From positions 1-64,000 of the forward strand of contig NZ_WHNQ01000021.1 of the NCBI RefSeq assembly GCF_009362785.1: DNA of 64,000 bases, in the 5' to 3' direction. The position numbers and the translations under genes were made by a program. Positions within the stretch are counted from its first letter, which is position 1; each line of letters starts with the position of its first letter. Origin of the DNA: Paraburkholderia atlantica. GTDB taxonomy: Bacteria; Pseudomonadota; Gammaproteobacteria; Burkholderiales; Burkholderiaceae. The notes beneath the pieces were generated by a model. It had not been told where the DNA came from and ran no database searches. It was given only the letters and a program-made list of their open reading frames with translations. Positions 42,922 to 51,201 of the stretch are shown here, in pieces.

Positions 42922-43890
42922 ATGAAAGCGATCCAGTTCAAATCTTTTGGCAACCCCGAAGTGCTCGAATACGTCGATCTACCGACGCCGCAGGCCGACG
43001 CGGAACATGCGGTCGTGCGGGTCATGGCGGCCTCGGTCAATCCGAGCGACGTGAAGAACGTGGCCGGCCGTTTCGAACATACGGTGCTGCCGCGCATACC
43101 GGGGCGCGACTTCAGCGGCGTGGTGGTGGATGGGCCGGCCGCGTGGCGTGACGCCGAAGTGTGGGGCACCGGCGGCGACATCGGCTTCACGCGCGACGGC
43201 ACGCACGCCGAGTACCTCAGCATTCCGGTCGCGGCGCTGTCGCGGAAGCCAGTTGCGTTGAGCCACGTCGAGGCGGCGGCAATCGGCGTGAACTTCGTGG
43301 TCGCGTGGCTCGGCACCGTCGAATACGCAAGCTTGCAGGCCGGCGAGACCGTCGCGGTGCTTGGCGCGGGCGGCGGTGTCGGCGGCGCGGTCGCGCAGAT
43401 CGCGAAGGCGCGCGGCGCGCGCGTGATCGCCGTCGACCGCCGGCCGCTCGATCCGGCCACGCCCGCGGGCCGTCTGATCGACGCCTACGTGCCGTTCGAC
43501 GAACACGCGGCCGAACGCGTGCGCGAGCTGACCGGCGGCGCGGGCGCGGAAGTCGTCTACGACACGGTCGGCGGTGTCGCGTTCGAGACCGCGCTGAGTC
43601 TCGCGAAGCGGCGCGGCCGCGTGCTCGAAATCAGCGCGACCGCCAAGCGTCGGGTCGAGTTCGATCTGATCGATTTCTATCACAACGAGACGCAGTTGCT
43701 CGGTGTCGACAGCGCGAAGCTCGGCGTCGCGCAATCGGCGCCGCTGATGACGGCGCTAGTCGAGGGCTTCGACAGCGGCAAGCTGAGCGGCCCGGCGATC
43801 GCGCAGGAATTTCCGCTCGCCCGCGCTCGCGAAGCCTACGAGGCGGTCGCCGCCGGTACGCGCGGGCGCGTCGTGATTCGCATGCAATGA
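42922..43890 (+). CDS. zinc-independent quinone oxidoreductase (MDR family)
   Basis: A 322-residue medium-chain reductase. It begins MKAIQFKSFGNPEVLEYVDL and contains the NADPH-binding GAGGGVGGAVAQIAKARGARVIAV motif. The catalytic-zinc cysteines of alcohol dehydrogenases are absent, placing it with NADPH:quinone reductases (QOR). The ATG of MKAIQF was chosen over an upstream frame. It probably handles quinones or enones in the cytoplasm. Confidence 0.9.
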   Translation: MKAIQFKSFGNPEVLEYVDLPTPQADAEHAVVRVMAASVNPSDVKNVAGRFEHTVLPRIPGRDFSGVVVDGPAAWRDAEVWGTGGDIGFTRDGTHAEYLSIPVAALSRKPVALSHVEAAAIGVNFVVAWLGTVEYASLQAGETVAVLGAGGGVGGAVAQIAKARGARVIAVDRRPLDPATPAGRLIDAYVPFDEHAAERVRELTGGAGAEVVYDTVGGVAFETALSLAKRRGRVLEISATAKRRVEFDLIDFYHNETQLLGVDSAKLGVAQSAPLMTALVEGFDSGKLSGPAIAQEFPLARAREAYEAVAAGTRGRVVIRMQ

Positions 43891-44040
43891 CCGTCGTCTG
43901 ACACAGGTCTCCGCAACCGGCCCGCTTCGGCGTCGCGTTGAAGCCGCGGCCTCAGGCCGCCCGCAACACGCTAAGATTGAGGCCGCCGGGCGCCCCCGCC
44001 GCCCGGCGAGAACGACAAAAGCATTGCCTCGGAGAATCTG

Positions 44041-44628
44041 ATGTCTGAAGAATATGAAGTGCACGGTCCGCACGACCACGCCGTCGAACACGCCGGCCAC
44101 GCCGGGCATCGCGACGCCGACCCGTTCGCGAGCCGGATGGCCGTGATGACCGCGATCCTCGCGACGATCGGCGCGCTGTGCGCGTACCAGAGCGGCAACG
44201 CCGAAAACCTCGCGCTGTTCTTCAAGAACGAAGCCGCGATCAAAAAGACCGAAGCGTCGAACCAGTGGAGCTACTACCAGGCGAAGGGCGAGAAGGAAAA
44301 CCTCGCCGAACTCGGAGCGGCGCTGTCGGCGCCCAATAGCGACGCGCACGCGAAATTCGCGGCCGACGTCGAGAAATACAAGAAGCAGAAGGAACCGATC
44401 CGCGCGAACGCCGAAGCGATCGAAAAACAGGTCGTCGCCGCCGACACGCGCAGCGAAGCGCTGCTGCACGGCCATCATCGCTGGGCTCAGGCGACGCTGC
44501 TGATTCAGGTCGCGATTGCGCTGTGCGCGATCACGCTGCTCACGCGCAAAAACTGGCTGCGCAATGTGTCGTACTTCGTCGCGGGAGCGGGCGTCCTGAC
44601 CGCGGGCGCCGCGTTTTTCGGGCTATGA
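44041..44628 (+). CDS. DUF4337-family membrane protein
   Basis: A 195-residue protein with one N-terminal membrane segment (RMAVMTAILATIGALCAYQS), a central charged coiled-coil-like region (FKNEAAIKKTEASNQWSYYQAKGEKENL; EKYKKQKEPIRANAEAIEKQ) and two C-terminal membrane segments. This layout and the YYQAKG motif match the DUF4337 family. Its function is unknown. A His-rich acidic N-terminus (HGPHDHAVEHAGHAGH) could bind metal. Confidence 0.85.
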   Translation: MSEEYEVHGPHDHAVEHAGHAGHRDADPFASRMAVMTAILATIGALCAYQSGNAENLALFFKNEAAIKKTEASNQWSYYQAKGEKENLAELGAALSAPNSDAHAKFAADVEKYKKQKEPIRANAEAIEKQVVAADTRSEALLHGHHRWAQATLLIQVAIALCAITLLTRKNWLRNVSYFVAGAGVLTAGAAFFGL

Positions 44629-44683
44629 GCGGGATGCATCGGTTGCCTTCTTCGAGCCAGAGCTTTTCCACAGGGAGTGTGTC

Positions 44684-45301
44684 GTGATCGATGCGTCCGC
44701 CGTGGTCGGCGTGTTTTCCGTGTATATCGCGGGCGTGGTGAGTCCGGGGCCGAACTTCGTCGCTGTCGCGCACAAGGCCGCTTCGGCGACGCGCATCGAA
44801 GCGCTCGCGATGGTCGCCGGCATCGTGCTCGTCAATCTGTTCTGGGCAAGCTGCGCGATTCTCGGCGTCGGCATCGTGTTCGCCGCGTTCCCGTGGCTCG
44901 CGCTCGTGGTCAGGATCGTGGGCGCGTGTTATCTGCTGTGGTTCGGCGGACGGCTGATCTTCAATGCGTCGGCGGCAAGGCAAGCGGTGCTCGTCAAGGC
45001 ACCCGCGGGTGGCTTCAGGCAGGCGTTCGCGCAGGGCTTCGCGACCAACATCGCGAATCCGAAGTCGATGGCGTTCTTTGCCGCGGTGTTTTCGTCGGCC
45101 GCGCCCGCGCATGTGAGCACCGGCACCTTTGCCGCGATGCTCGGTATGGTGTTCGTCGTCGCGAGCAGCTGGTATGGTTTCGTCGCGCTGGCGTTGTCGC
45201 ATGCGCGGATCGCATCGGCATATCGGCGCGGCAAGAGGTGGGTCGATCGCGTGTGCGGCGGGTTGATCGTTGCGTTAGGGGTGCGGCAGTTGATTCGTTG
45301 A
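44684..45301 (+). CDS. LysE/RhtB-family amino-acid exporter
   Basis: A 205-residue exporter started at a GTG with GGGAG upstream. The family signature lies at the N-terminus (YIAGVVSPGPNFVAVAHKAASATRIEALAMVAGIVL), and TNIANPKSMAFFAAVFSS is the second conserved block. About six membrane segments. It likely exports amino acids such as threonine or homoserine; specificity is not visible. It stands alone, convergent with the sigma factor gene. Confidence 0.9.
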   Translation: MIDASAVVGVFSVYIAGVVSPGPNFVAVAHKAASATRIEALAMVAGIVLVNLFWASCAILGVGIVFAAFPWLALVVRIVGACYLLWFGGRLIFNASAARQAVLVKAPAGGFRQAFAQGFATNIANPKSMAFFAAVFSSAAPAHVSTGTFAAMLGMVFVVASSWYGFVALALSHARIASAYRRGKRWVDRVCGGLIVALGVRQLIR

Positions 45302-45326
45302 AGCGGCACTCGGAAGCGCGCGCTAT

Positions 45327-46601
45327 TCAATGCGCAAGCCCGCGCGCACGCTCCAGCAACAACTCGCGCTCGCGCGTATTGCGTGTCATCGCCGCGGCGC
45401 GCTCGAACTCCGCGCGCGCTTCGTCGACACGTCCAAGCTTGACCAGCAGATCGCCGCGCACGCTCGGCAGCCAGTGATAATTGTCGAGCGCCGATCCGGC
45501 GGCAAGCGCATCGACGATCTCGAGTCCGGCCGCCGGCCCGAAAGCCATCCCCACCGCCACCGCGCGATTCAACTCCACGACCGGCGACGGCGCGACCTGC
45601 GCCAACGCATCGTAGAGCGCGACGATCTGCGCCCAGTCGGTGTCCTCGGCGCGGCGCGCCCGCGCATGACAGGCGGCGAGCGCCGCCTGCAACGCATAGG
45701 GCCCGCTCGCGCCGCCGAGCGCGTGCGCGCTGTCCAACGCCGCGAGGCCGCGGCGAATCAGCAGCGGGTCCCAGCGGCTGCGATCCTGATCGAGCAGCAG
45801 CACCGGACGCCCCTGCGCATCGGTGCGCGCGTGGGTACGCGACGCCTGAATCTCCATCAGCGCGACCAGACCGTAGACCTCGCTTTCGTCGGCGACGAGT
45901 GCGCTCAACACGCGCCCGAGCCGCAACGCCTCCTCGCATAGCGCCGGGCGCATCCAGTCGTCGCCGGCCGTGGCCGAATATCCTTCGTTGAAAATCAGGT
46001 AGATCACCTGCAGCACCGACGCGAGCCGCGCCGCACGTTCGTCCGCCTGCGGCACCTCGAACGGCACGCGCGCCGCCGACAGCGTGCGCTTCGCGCGCAC
46101 GATCCGCTGCGCGATGGTCGGCTCCGGCACGAGAAACGCGCGCGCGATTTCGTCGGTGGTGAGGCCGCCGAGCAGGCGCAGCGTCAGCGCGACGCGCGCG
46201 TCGGTCGACAGCACCGGGTGGCACGCGGTGAAGATCAGCCGCAGCAGATCGTCGCCGATGTCGTCGGCGCGCGCGGCATCGAGCGCATCGACGAAATCGG
46301 GCACCACGTGCGCTTCGATCGCGTCGAGATCGTGGCCGAGTTCCTCGCGCTTGCGCGCATGCAGCGCTTCCTGGCGCAGGCGATCGAGCGCGCGGTTTTT
46401 GGCGGCCGTCATCAGCCAGGCTCCGGGGTTGTCGGGCACGCCCGCGTCCGGCCAATGCTCGAGCGCGGCCACCAGCGCGTCCTGCGCGAGTTCCTCGGCG
46501 AGCCCCACGTCGCGCACGATCCGCGCGACGTGAGCGATGACCTTCGCGGATTCGATCCGCCAGACAGCGTCGATCGCACGATGGGTGGCCTGTATCGTCA
46601 C
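45327..46601 (-). CDS. ECF sigma factor with long C-terminal extension (ECF42-like)
   Basis: A 424-residue sigma factor. The GTG start is preceded by GAGGTGAAGG; a GTG five codons upstream is the alternative. Region 2 is seen at about residues 20-80 (ARIVRDVGLAEELAQDALVAALEHWP, GAWLMTAAKNRALDRLRQ) and region 4 at about 130-185 (RVALTLRLLGGLTTDEIARAFLVPEPTIAQRIVRAKRTL). A helical extension of about 220 residues (NEGYSATAGDDWMRPALCEEALRLGR onward) replaces an anti-sigma gene. Neighbouring YciI/DGPF genes are characteristic of the ECF42 group, in which the extension controls activity. No membrane anti-sigma gene is nearby. Confidence 0.92.
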   Translation of the reverse strand: MTIQATHRAIDAVWRIESAKVIAHVARIVRDVGLAEELAQDALVAALEHWPDAGVPDNPGAWLMTAAKNRALDRLRQEALHARKREELGHDLDAIEAHVVPDFVDALDAARADDIGDDLLRLIFTACHPVLSTDARVALTLRLLGGLTTDEIARAFLVPEPTIAQRIVRAKRTLSAARVPFEVPQADERAARLASVLQVIYLIFNEGYSATAGDDWMRPALCEEALRLGRVLSALVADESEVYGLVALMEIQASRTHARTDAQGRPVLLLDQDRSRWDPLLIRRGLAALDSAHALGGASGPYALQAALAACHARARRAEDTDWAQIVALYDALAQVAPSPVVELNRAVAVGMAFGPAAGLEIVDALAAGSALDNYHWLPSVRGDLLVKLGRVDEARAEFERAAAMTRNTRERELLLERARGLAH

Positions 46602-46617
46602 GGTGTCAGCCTTCACC

Positions 46618-47031
46618 TCAGCGGTGATCTTCTTCGAGCTTGCGAAAGCGCTCGACTTCCGGCCCCGGCTCGAAGTCGTCGAGTTCGAACAGCTGCCGCA
46701 CTTCGATTTCGCCATCGGCGTGCTCACCGAACGGCGCCGGGAAACGCCGCGCCCATTCCATCGCCTCGTCGCGCGAGCGCACCTGGATCAACGTGTAGCC
46801 CGCGATCAGCTCCTTGGTCTCTGCGAACGGCCCATCTACGACGCTCCGTTTGCCACCGCTATAACGCACGCGCCAGCCTTTCGAGCTCGGCTGCAGGCCG
46901 GTTGCGTCGAGCAGCACGCCGGCCTTCGCGAGTTCTTCGTGGTAAGCGCCCATCGCGGCGATCAGCGACGGTTCGGGCATCTCGCCGGCTTCGCTCGCGG
47001 CCGTGGCTTTGACGATGATCATGAATCGCAT
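46618..47031 (-). CDS. YciI/DGPF-domain protein
   Basis: A 137-residue YCII-related protein beginning MRFMIIVKATAASEAGEMPE, with the name-giving DGPFAETKELIAGYTLIQV motif. These small dimeric alpha-beta proteins accompany ECF42 sigma factors and are their main known targets; their biochemical role is unsettled. The stop codon lies 2 bp before an upstream alternative start of the sigma gene. An ECF42-like promoter lies about 90 bp in front of this start. Confidence 0.9.
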   Translation of the reverse strand: MRFMIIVKATAASEAGEMPEPSLIAAMGAYHEELAKAGVLLDATGLQPSSKGWRVRYSGGKRSVVDGPFAETKELIAGYTLIQVRSRDEAMEWARRFPAPFGEHADGEIEVRQLFELDDFEPGPEVERFRKLEEDHR

Positions 47032-47119
47032 GTCGTTGCTCCTTGTTTTAGTGGTTCGTCGTGAGTGGATTCGCGTGAATCGCTTGAAGGGGCCACGCCG
47101 GCTAGCCCCTTACTCACAC

Positions 47120-47146
47120 GACGCGCGATGCGCGGTTCGATCGACA
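47120..47146 (-). promoter_or_regulatory. ECF42-type promoter motif
   Basis: Read on the minus strand, TGTCGA (47146-47141) is followed after 17 nt by CGTC (47123-47120). From memory of the ECF42 literature, the target promoters have TGTCGA at -35 and CG(A/T)C at -10, which this matches exactly. It lies about 90 nt before the YciI gene that precedes the sigma gene, so it would allow autoregulation. The match is seen directly; use by this sigma is inferred. Confidence 0.6.
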
Positions 47147-47209
47147 CGCGCCGCAGTCCCGGTATCCCAGGGAAAACACCGAAGCGAACGAGGTGAGAGC
47201 CACGCGTGG

Positions 47210-47563
47210 CTAGATGAAGCACGGCCCGAGCTTGCGCACCTCGACCGTGCACCACGCCGCCGCCGGGCAGGTTTGCGCGATCTCCACGGCCTCTTCGCGG
47301 CTGTCGCAGTTCAGCAGAAAGAAGCCGCCGATCATCTCCTTCGCCTCGGCGAACGGCCCGTCGACGAGCTTCGGCTGGCCATTGCGGACCTGCACGCGCA
47401 CGGCGTCCTTCTGCGAAGTCAGCGATTCGACCGCGAGCAGCTTGCCACGCGCTTTCAGGTTCTCGGAGAACCGCACCATCTGGTCATAGAGGTCGCGACC
47501 GGCGGCTTCGCCGCGCTCCTCGCGTTGCTCCGTGGGTTCGACGATCAGCAGCATGTAGGACAT
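47210..47563 (-). CDS. YciI/DGPF-domain protein (second copy)
   Basis: A 117-residue protein begun at MSYMLLIVEPTEQREERGEA, with the motif VDGPFAEAKEMIGGFFLLN. It is clearly diverged from the other YciI protein downstream, so not a recent duplicate. It is the first of three same-strand genes leading to the ECF sigma factor; a 178-bp gap containing the ECF42-type promoter motif separates it from the next. The longer frame adds a non-conserved leader. Confidence 0.88.
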   Translation of the reverse strand: MSYMLLIVEPTEQREERGEAAGRDLYDQMVRFSENLKARGKLLAVESLTSQKDAVRVQVRNGQPKLVDGPFAEAKEMIGGFFLLNCDSREEAVEIAQTCPAAAWCTVEVRKLGPCFI

Positions 47564-48067
47564 GGTGTCTCCGATAGGGCTCGGTTTGTATGCACGGGTC
47601 GGCATCGCAACGACGCCAGCGGCGCCTGGCCTCGGCGGCATCGCAGGTAGGCAGGCAGGTAGGTGGCAATCAGGCGCAGCCAGTCTAGCAAGCGGCAATC
47701 TGAGCGGCAAACGCGTCCGGTGGGACTTCTACGGACACTCGTAGCGAGCAACGCCGCTTGAATCAGCCGGCCGCGCGCGACGCGTCGATGCCGCTTTCAA
47801 GGATTCTGTCGTATCGGCGGTTTCACGAAGGTTCCATTCGGTCAGCGGGTGAACGCGGGCGTCGATTCGGCCGGCGCGCAAAGCTGCACGAACCGCCCGT
47901 CCCCTGCGCTGACGACCGGGACGTCGCCGTTCATTCAGTTGGGCGGAGCACGCAACGGAACCATCAAGCTTGATATCAGCGTTTGCCGCACACGCTTTCT
48001 TTCCAAATGCGCGGCGCCAGATGCGAAAAACGCCCCGGTATGGGGCGTTTTGCTCGTTGCGAGCCGC
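47564..48067. other. intergenic stretch between YciI gene and hypothetical gene
   Basis: No gene can be supported. One plus-strand frame reads NAGVDSAGAQSCTNRPSPAL and continues QLGGARNGTIKLDIS, which looks more protein-like than its surroundings but has no recognised family and no start signal. It may be a gene remnant. The right end carries a hairpin terminator. Confidence 0.4.
48027..48051. terminator. Rho-independent terminator
   Basis: AAAACGCCCC, loop GGTAT, GGGGCGTTTT. The stem ends in T-runs on both strands (TTTT on plus; TTTTT on minus after the stem). It lies 17 bp past the stop of the minus-strand hypothetical gene and is probably its terminator, with possible bidirectional use. 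Confidence 0.85.
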
Positions 48068-48541
48068 TCAAACTGGCGCTTCCGCCAGCGCCCGCAGCCG
48101 CGCAGAGCGCATCAAACCTTCGATCATTTTCGCTTCCGCGCTCGCCAGTTCGCTCAGCGACGCCGCCGACAACTGTCCGTCGAAGATCGCGAGCGCCCCG
48201 CAAAGATCTGCGTAGTCGTCGTCTTCGAGTAACCAGTGGCCAGTTTCGCGCTCGCGCACGTCGAGCCGAACCATCGCCGCATGCGCGCTTTCGATGTCCG
48301 CGCGCACATCGGCGCCCAGTCCGGCGCGCGTCAGTTCCTGCGACACCAGCAGATGCCGGCTCAGCGTCGTATGCAGCATGCGTGCGCCGTGGCCGCGGCG
48401 GAATGCATCGAGCGCGGCGTAGGACTGCAACAGCATGGTCTGCGTGACCGGCGCGTGCGCGGTGCGGCTCTGCGTCAACGAACGCAACAACGGGGACATG
48501 GCCGTGCGGCCGGGCTTGCGGACTCGCGATTTGCTGGACAT
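48068..48541 (-). CDS. conserved hypothetical protein
   Basis: A 157-residue protein started at MSSKSRVRKPG behind a strong AGGAGG site. A basic N-terminus is followed by a helical domain (TQTMLLQSYAALDAFRRGHG; LHTTLSRHLLVSQELTRAGL; ESAHAAMVRLDVRERETGHW; DDYADLCGALAIFDGQLSAA). No known motif is recognised. A small all-helical fold is likely. It has its own terminator and is monocistronic. Confidence 0.72.
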   Translation of the reverse strand: MSSKSRVRKPGRTAMSPLLRSLTQSRTAHAPVTQTMLLQSYAALDAFRRGHGARMLHTTLSRHLLVSQELTRAGLGADVRADIESAHAAMVRLDVRERETGHWLLEDDDYADLCGALAIFDGQLSAASLSELASAEAKMIEGLMRSARLRALAEAPV

Positions 48542-48740
48542 CGATTCAACCTCCTTCTTTCGGCAGCGCGCCCGGACTTCGGCACGCGACGGCGGCAAAC
48601 GCCGCGCTCAAACGTCCGACGCATTTCGCGCACGACAGTTCACGCTATGCGACGCGCCGGTTCTTCGAACGCATCGAAGAACACACTGTCCCCATATCGG
48701 TTCGAACCCGCCCGAATCAAGAAGCCCGCATCGTTGCGAC

Positions 48741-48774
48741 GAAAAAAAGCCCTGTTCCGCGACGGAACAGGGCT
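48741..48774 (-). terminator. strong minus-strand Rho-independent terminator
   Basis: A perfect 12-bp stem, AGCCCTGTTCCG paired with CGGAACAGGGCT, with loop CGA. On the minus strand it is followed by a run of seven T. No minus-strand protein gene ends nearby: the closest upstream one stops about 490 bp away. The transcript it ends is therefore unexplained. Confidence 0.85.
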
Positions 48775-48835
48775 GACAGGATGGAACAGTCGAGCAGGCG
48801 CGTGGAGTGCCTGCCAACCTATAACCACCTAACCT
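48741..48835 (-). ncRNA. possible small RNA ending at the strong terminator
   Basis: Upstream of the terminator on the minus strand lies a second hairpin, with 6-bp arms GCAGGC (minus-strand 48814-48809) and GCCTGC (48799-48794) and a 9-nt loop. A short unstructured linker (TCGACTGTTCCATCCTGTC) joins it to the terminator stem. Two stem-loops with a U-run tail and no accompanying reading frame is the plain layout of a trans-acting sRNA. The 5' end and promoter are not identified. Confidence 0.35.
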
Positions 48836-49021
48836 GCAATGCTATTGGATACGTGTACTACGCCGGCAATTTCTACCGCTCGACAGCCAGTTTCAAACTG
48901 CCGATTCAAACCACTTCTAATACAACTGCATGTGGGCCGGTCCTCGTTACTTCCTGGTGCTGGCCGCTACCCCTTTTGTTTCGTGCGCGTGTTCGATGCA
49001 TTGCGCGCTTTGTATTGCGTC

Positions 49022-49062
49022 AACTGCGAACTGCGAACTGCGAACTGCGAACTGCGAACTGC
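49022..49062 (+). repeat. heptanucleotide tandem repeat (AACTGCG)5.9
   Basis: Five perfect copies of AACTGCG followed by six bases of a sixth. A unit of seven is not a multiple of three, so gain or loss of copies would shift any frame reading through it. The repeats are in no supported gene. They lie about 205 bp beyond the 3' end of the minus-strand DUF1488 gene. Confidence 0.9.
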
Positions 49063-49266
49063 AGACTACTTCATCAACGGTACGGTTCAAATCCGACACG
49101 AGGGGAAGATCGCATCGATGGAGTTCGGAGATTCGTCGCTCCATGGAAAAGAGTGTAGGCGCGCACGCGCGAATGCAATTGCGCGAAGCGAGGGGCTTTG
49201 GCGGGTTAATTTGGCGAATCGATGTAACAACGGGCTTTATGGCCCGTCGCGCCGCCGCGCCGCGCG

Positions 49267-49539
49267 TCAACCGCGTGTGGAGAAATCGTCGATGGTCAGC
49301 AACACTTTCTCACCGGGACGCGCGAGCATTTTTCGTTCGGCGATCGCGGTAATGCGTTTGCGCCCATCCGCGAACGTCTTCAGAACGCGCGCCTCACCCG
49401 CGCCGCGTTGCAGCCAGAAGTGCTGTTCGAGCGCCTCGCGCGTGACCGCGCATTCAAGGTCTCGTCCCCGCGACGAAAGCTGGAAAATCACCGCCCGTCC
49501 ATCTGCCGAGACGCTGGGTACCGCCTCGATCATCGTCAT
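49267..49539 (-). CDS. DUF1488-family protein
   Basis: A 90-residue protein begun at MTMIEAVPSVSADGRAV behind GAGGTGGG. The pattern of a short beta-rich domain (RAVIFQLSSRGRDLECAVTREAL, ARVLKTFADGRKRITAIAERK) fits DUF1488, small proteins of unknown function widespread in Burkholderia. A longer frame adds 21 residues without support. Monocistronic. Confidence 0.8.
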   Translation of the reverse strand: MTMIEAVPSVSADGRAVIFQLSSRGRDLECAVTREALEQHFWLQRGAGEARVLKTFADGRKRITAIAERKMLARPGEKVLLTIDDFSTRG

Positions 49540-49940
49540 AGCCCACCTCGCAACGTTGATTACGACGTTCGCCGCGTGACGCGAACGTCCCCGGAAAATC
49601 ATCTGGCGCTCGTCGCATCGGCTGACGCGTGAAGTGGACGTTCACGCACCAGACGACGGAGGCTTCGTTCTGTCTTTCGTACGGTGGCGCGGATAGCGCG
49701 GCCGCGACGGGTCGACGACCGCGCCCGCGAAAAGCGAATCAAGCCCGGGGCTTGAGCAAAGCGCATGCCAGACATAGCGGAAGGCGACGCCTCGCCGATC
49801 AATCGGCGCCCCGACGCAACCCCAAGCACTCGCGGCACCGCGTGGTAAAAAAGCGCAGCGGACGCGACAATCGACGACAATTCTTACTCGCGCTTCGCAC
49901 GATCATCGCGTGCGCCATCGCGCGCCACCATCTTGCCGAC
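49540..49940. other. divergent intergenic region without supported gene
   Basis: It separates the DUF1488 gene (leftward) and the acetyltransferase gene (rightward) and should contain both promoters. A plus-strand frame open through it is Arg-rich with no domain and is taken as non-coding. No consensus promoter or hairpin is compelling. Confidence 0.5.
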
Positions 49941-50426
49941 ATGTCCGCCCAACTGCCCGACCACCAATCCGGGTTGACCTTGCGCCCCGCGCAACCCGAC
50001 GACGAACCCTTCCTGCTCGAACTGCGCAAGGCGACGATGACCGAACACCTGGCGCGCGCCGGCGAGCCGACCGACGAAGACGCCCATCGCGCGCGCCTGC
50101 GGCATCGCTACGACGCCGCGCAGGTGATCTGCATCGACGGTGCGCCCGCGGGCCTGTTGAAGGCACATCGCAACGACGACGAATGGTTCGTCGTACAGTT
50201 GCAGATCGCGCCGGCGCTACAAGGCCGCGGTATCGGCGAGCAGGTGCTGCGCACGATCCTGCGCGCCGCCGCGGCCGAAGCGCTGCCGGTCAGCTTGCAG
50301 GTGCTCAAGGGCAATCCCGCCAAACGGCTGTACGATCGTCTTGGCTTCGAGATCGTCGGCGAGGATCAGATACAGTTTCACATGCGCCTTGCAGCGCGCG
50401 CGCCGGCGGAAAACGAAGCAGAATGA
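49941..50426 (+). CDS. GNAT-family N-acetyltransferase
   Basis: A 161-residue acetyltransferase. The ATG of MSAQLPDHQSGLTLRPAQPD was chosen; the open frame extends upstream through non-conserved Arg-rich sequence. Motif A is VVQLQIAPALQGRGIGEQVLRTIL (acetyl-CoA pyrophosphate loop Q-G-R-G-I-G), and NPAKRLYDRLGFEIVGED is motif B. Substrate unknown. The DODA-type gene follows after 35 bp on the same strand. Confidence 0.87.
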   Translation: MSAQLPDHQSGLTLRPAQPDDEPFLLELRKATMTEHLARAGEPTDEDAHRARLRHRYDAAQVICIDGAPAGLLKAHRNDDEWFVVQLQIAPALQGRGIGEQVLRTILRAAAAEALPVSLQVLKGNPAKRLYDRLGFEIVGEDQIQFHMRLAARAPAENEAE

Positions 50427-50461
50427 ATGTCGGATAAAGACTGATACGGACTGAGCCTGCA

Positions 50462-50824
50462 ATGAACTCTGATATGACCTTTCGCGATGCTTCAGCAATA
50501 CAAAGCTGGCACGCGCACATCTATTTCGACGCGGCGAGCCGCGACGCCGCCTGGGCGTTTCGCGAGCAGATCGGCGCGCATTGGGGCGACAAACTGCAGA
50601 TCGGGCGCTTCCACGAACGGCCGGTCGGCCCGCATCCGATGTGGTCGTATCAGCTTGCGTTTTCGCACCAGCAGTTCGCCGACGTGGTCGGCTGGCTCAC
50701 GCTGAATCACGGCGCGCTCGATGTCTTTCTGCATCCGAATACCGGCGACGCGCTGCGCGATCATCGCGACGCCGCCGTGTGGATCGGGCACTCGCACGAG
50801 CTCGTGCTAAAGGCGCTGCTGTAG
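50462..50824 (+). CDS. DOPA 4,5-dioxygenase family protein
   Basis: A 120-residue protein with the family's metal-site signature SWHAHIYFD near the N-terminus, FHERPVGPHPMWSYQLAF in the middle and LDVFLHPNTGDALRDHRD. Three to four of the conserved His residues are present. Relatives include fungal DOPA 4,5-dioxygenase, an extradiol-type ring cleavage enzyme; the bacterial substrate is not known. Length matches the family. Confidence 0.85.
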   Translation: MNSDMTFRDASAIQSWHAHIYFDAASRDAAWAFREQIGAHWGDKLQIGRFHERPVGPHPMWSYQLAFSHQQFADVVGWLTLNHGALDVFLHPNTGDALRDHRDAAVWIGHSHELVLKALL

Positions 50825-50850
50825 CAGCCGCGAGCGATGCGCCGGCGTGC

Positions 50851-51165
50851 TCACATATTCGTGTACGCGCTGCACCAGCCTCGCGATGCGACCTGCTTGG
50901 CGCCGAACAGCGTGCAGCCGCCGTACTCATCCGACGCCTTGCCCTGGAACAGCGAGCAGTTCGCGCACGATTGCCCGGCCGCGAAGTTCGGGAATTTGGC
51001 CTTGTCGACCTTCGACGCATCTTCGGTATAGGCGACCTTCTGCGCCTGCGGATCGCTCTCGCTCAGCGCATTGGGAGCGGTCGCGGCGAACGCGACGCGA
51101 GACAGCGCGAGCGACGAGCCGACGCCCGCGCTGACCAGCAGGAAATGGCGGCGCGATGTTTTCAT
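50851..51165 (-). CDS. high-potential iron-sulfur protein (HiPIP)
   Basis: A 104-residue protein with a Tat signal (SRRHFLLVSAGVGSSLALS, cleavage near AFA|ATAP). The four cluster ligands are Cys67, Cys70, Cys84 and Cys98 in the order C-x2-C-x13-C-x13-C. The spacing and the YGGCTLF and GWCSAY contexts are those of HiPIPs. It is a periplasmic one-electron carrier with a 4Fe-4S cluster. It sits alone, close to a nitroreductase gene. Confidence 0.93.
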   Translation of the reverse strand: MKTSRRHFLLVSAGVGSSLALSRVAFAATAPNALSESDPQAQKVAYTEDASKVDKAKFPNFAAGQSCANCSLFQGKASDEYGGCTLFGAKQVASRGWCSAYTNM

Positions 51166-51201
51166 TTTCGTTTGCCTCTGGGTGGGGACTGAGGTCTGCG
51201 A

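Larger units (their letters stand above)
48542..49266. other. gene-poor stretch with terminator, possible sRNA and heptanucleotide repeat
   Basis: No protein gene is supported. The left part holds a strong minus-strand terminator and the hairpins described under the possible small RNA. The middle is AT-rich. The right part holds the (AACTGCG)n repeat. Short frames here are low-complexity or lack a start signal. Confidence 0.5.

Noticed and set aside
43940..44009. Two GC-rich inverted repeats between the quinone oxidoreductase and DUF4337 genes
   Set aside because: No T-run follows either, and such GC palindromes are common by chance at this composition.
47849..48026. Protein-like plus-strand frame (NAGVDSAGAQSC...) in the gap after the YciI gene
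   Set aside because: No family, no ribosome binding site and it runs into a terminator; kept only as a possible remnant in the gap description.
49070..49110. tRNA-like T-loop GGTTCAAATCC
   Set aside because: The flanking bases do not form a T-stem and no acceptor, D or anticodon arm can be built around it.
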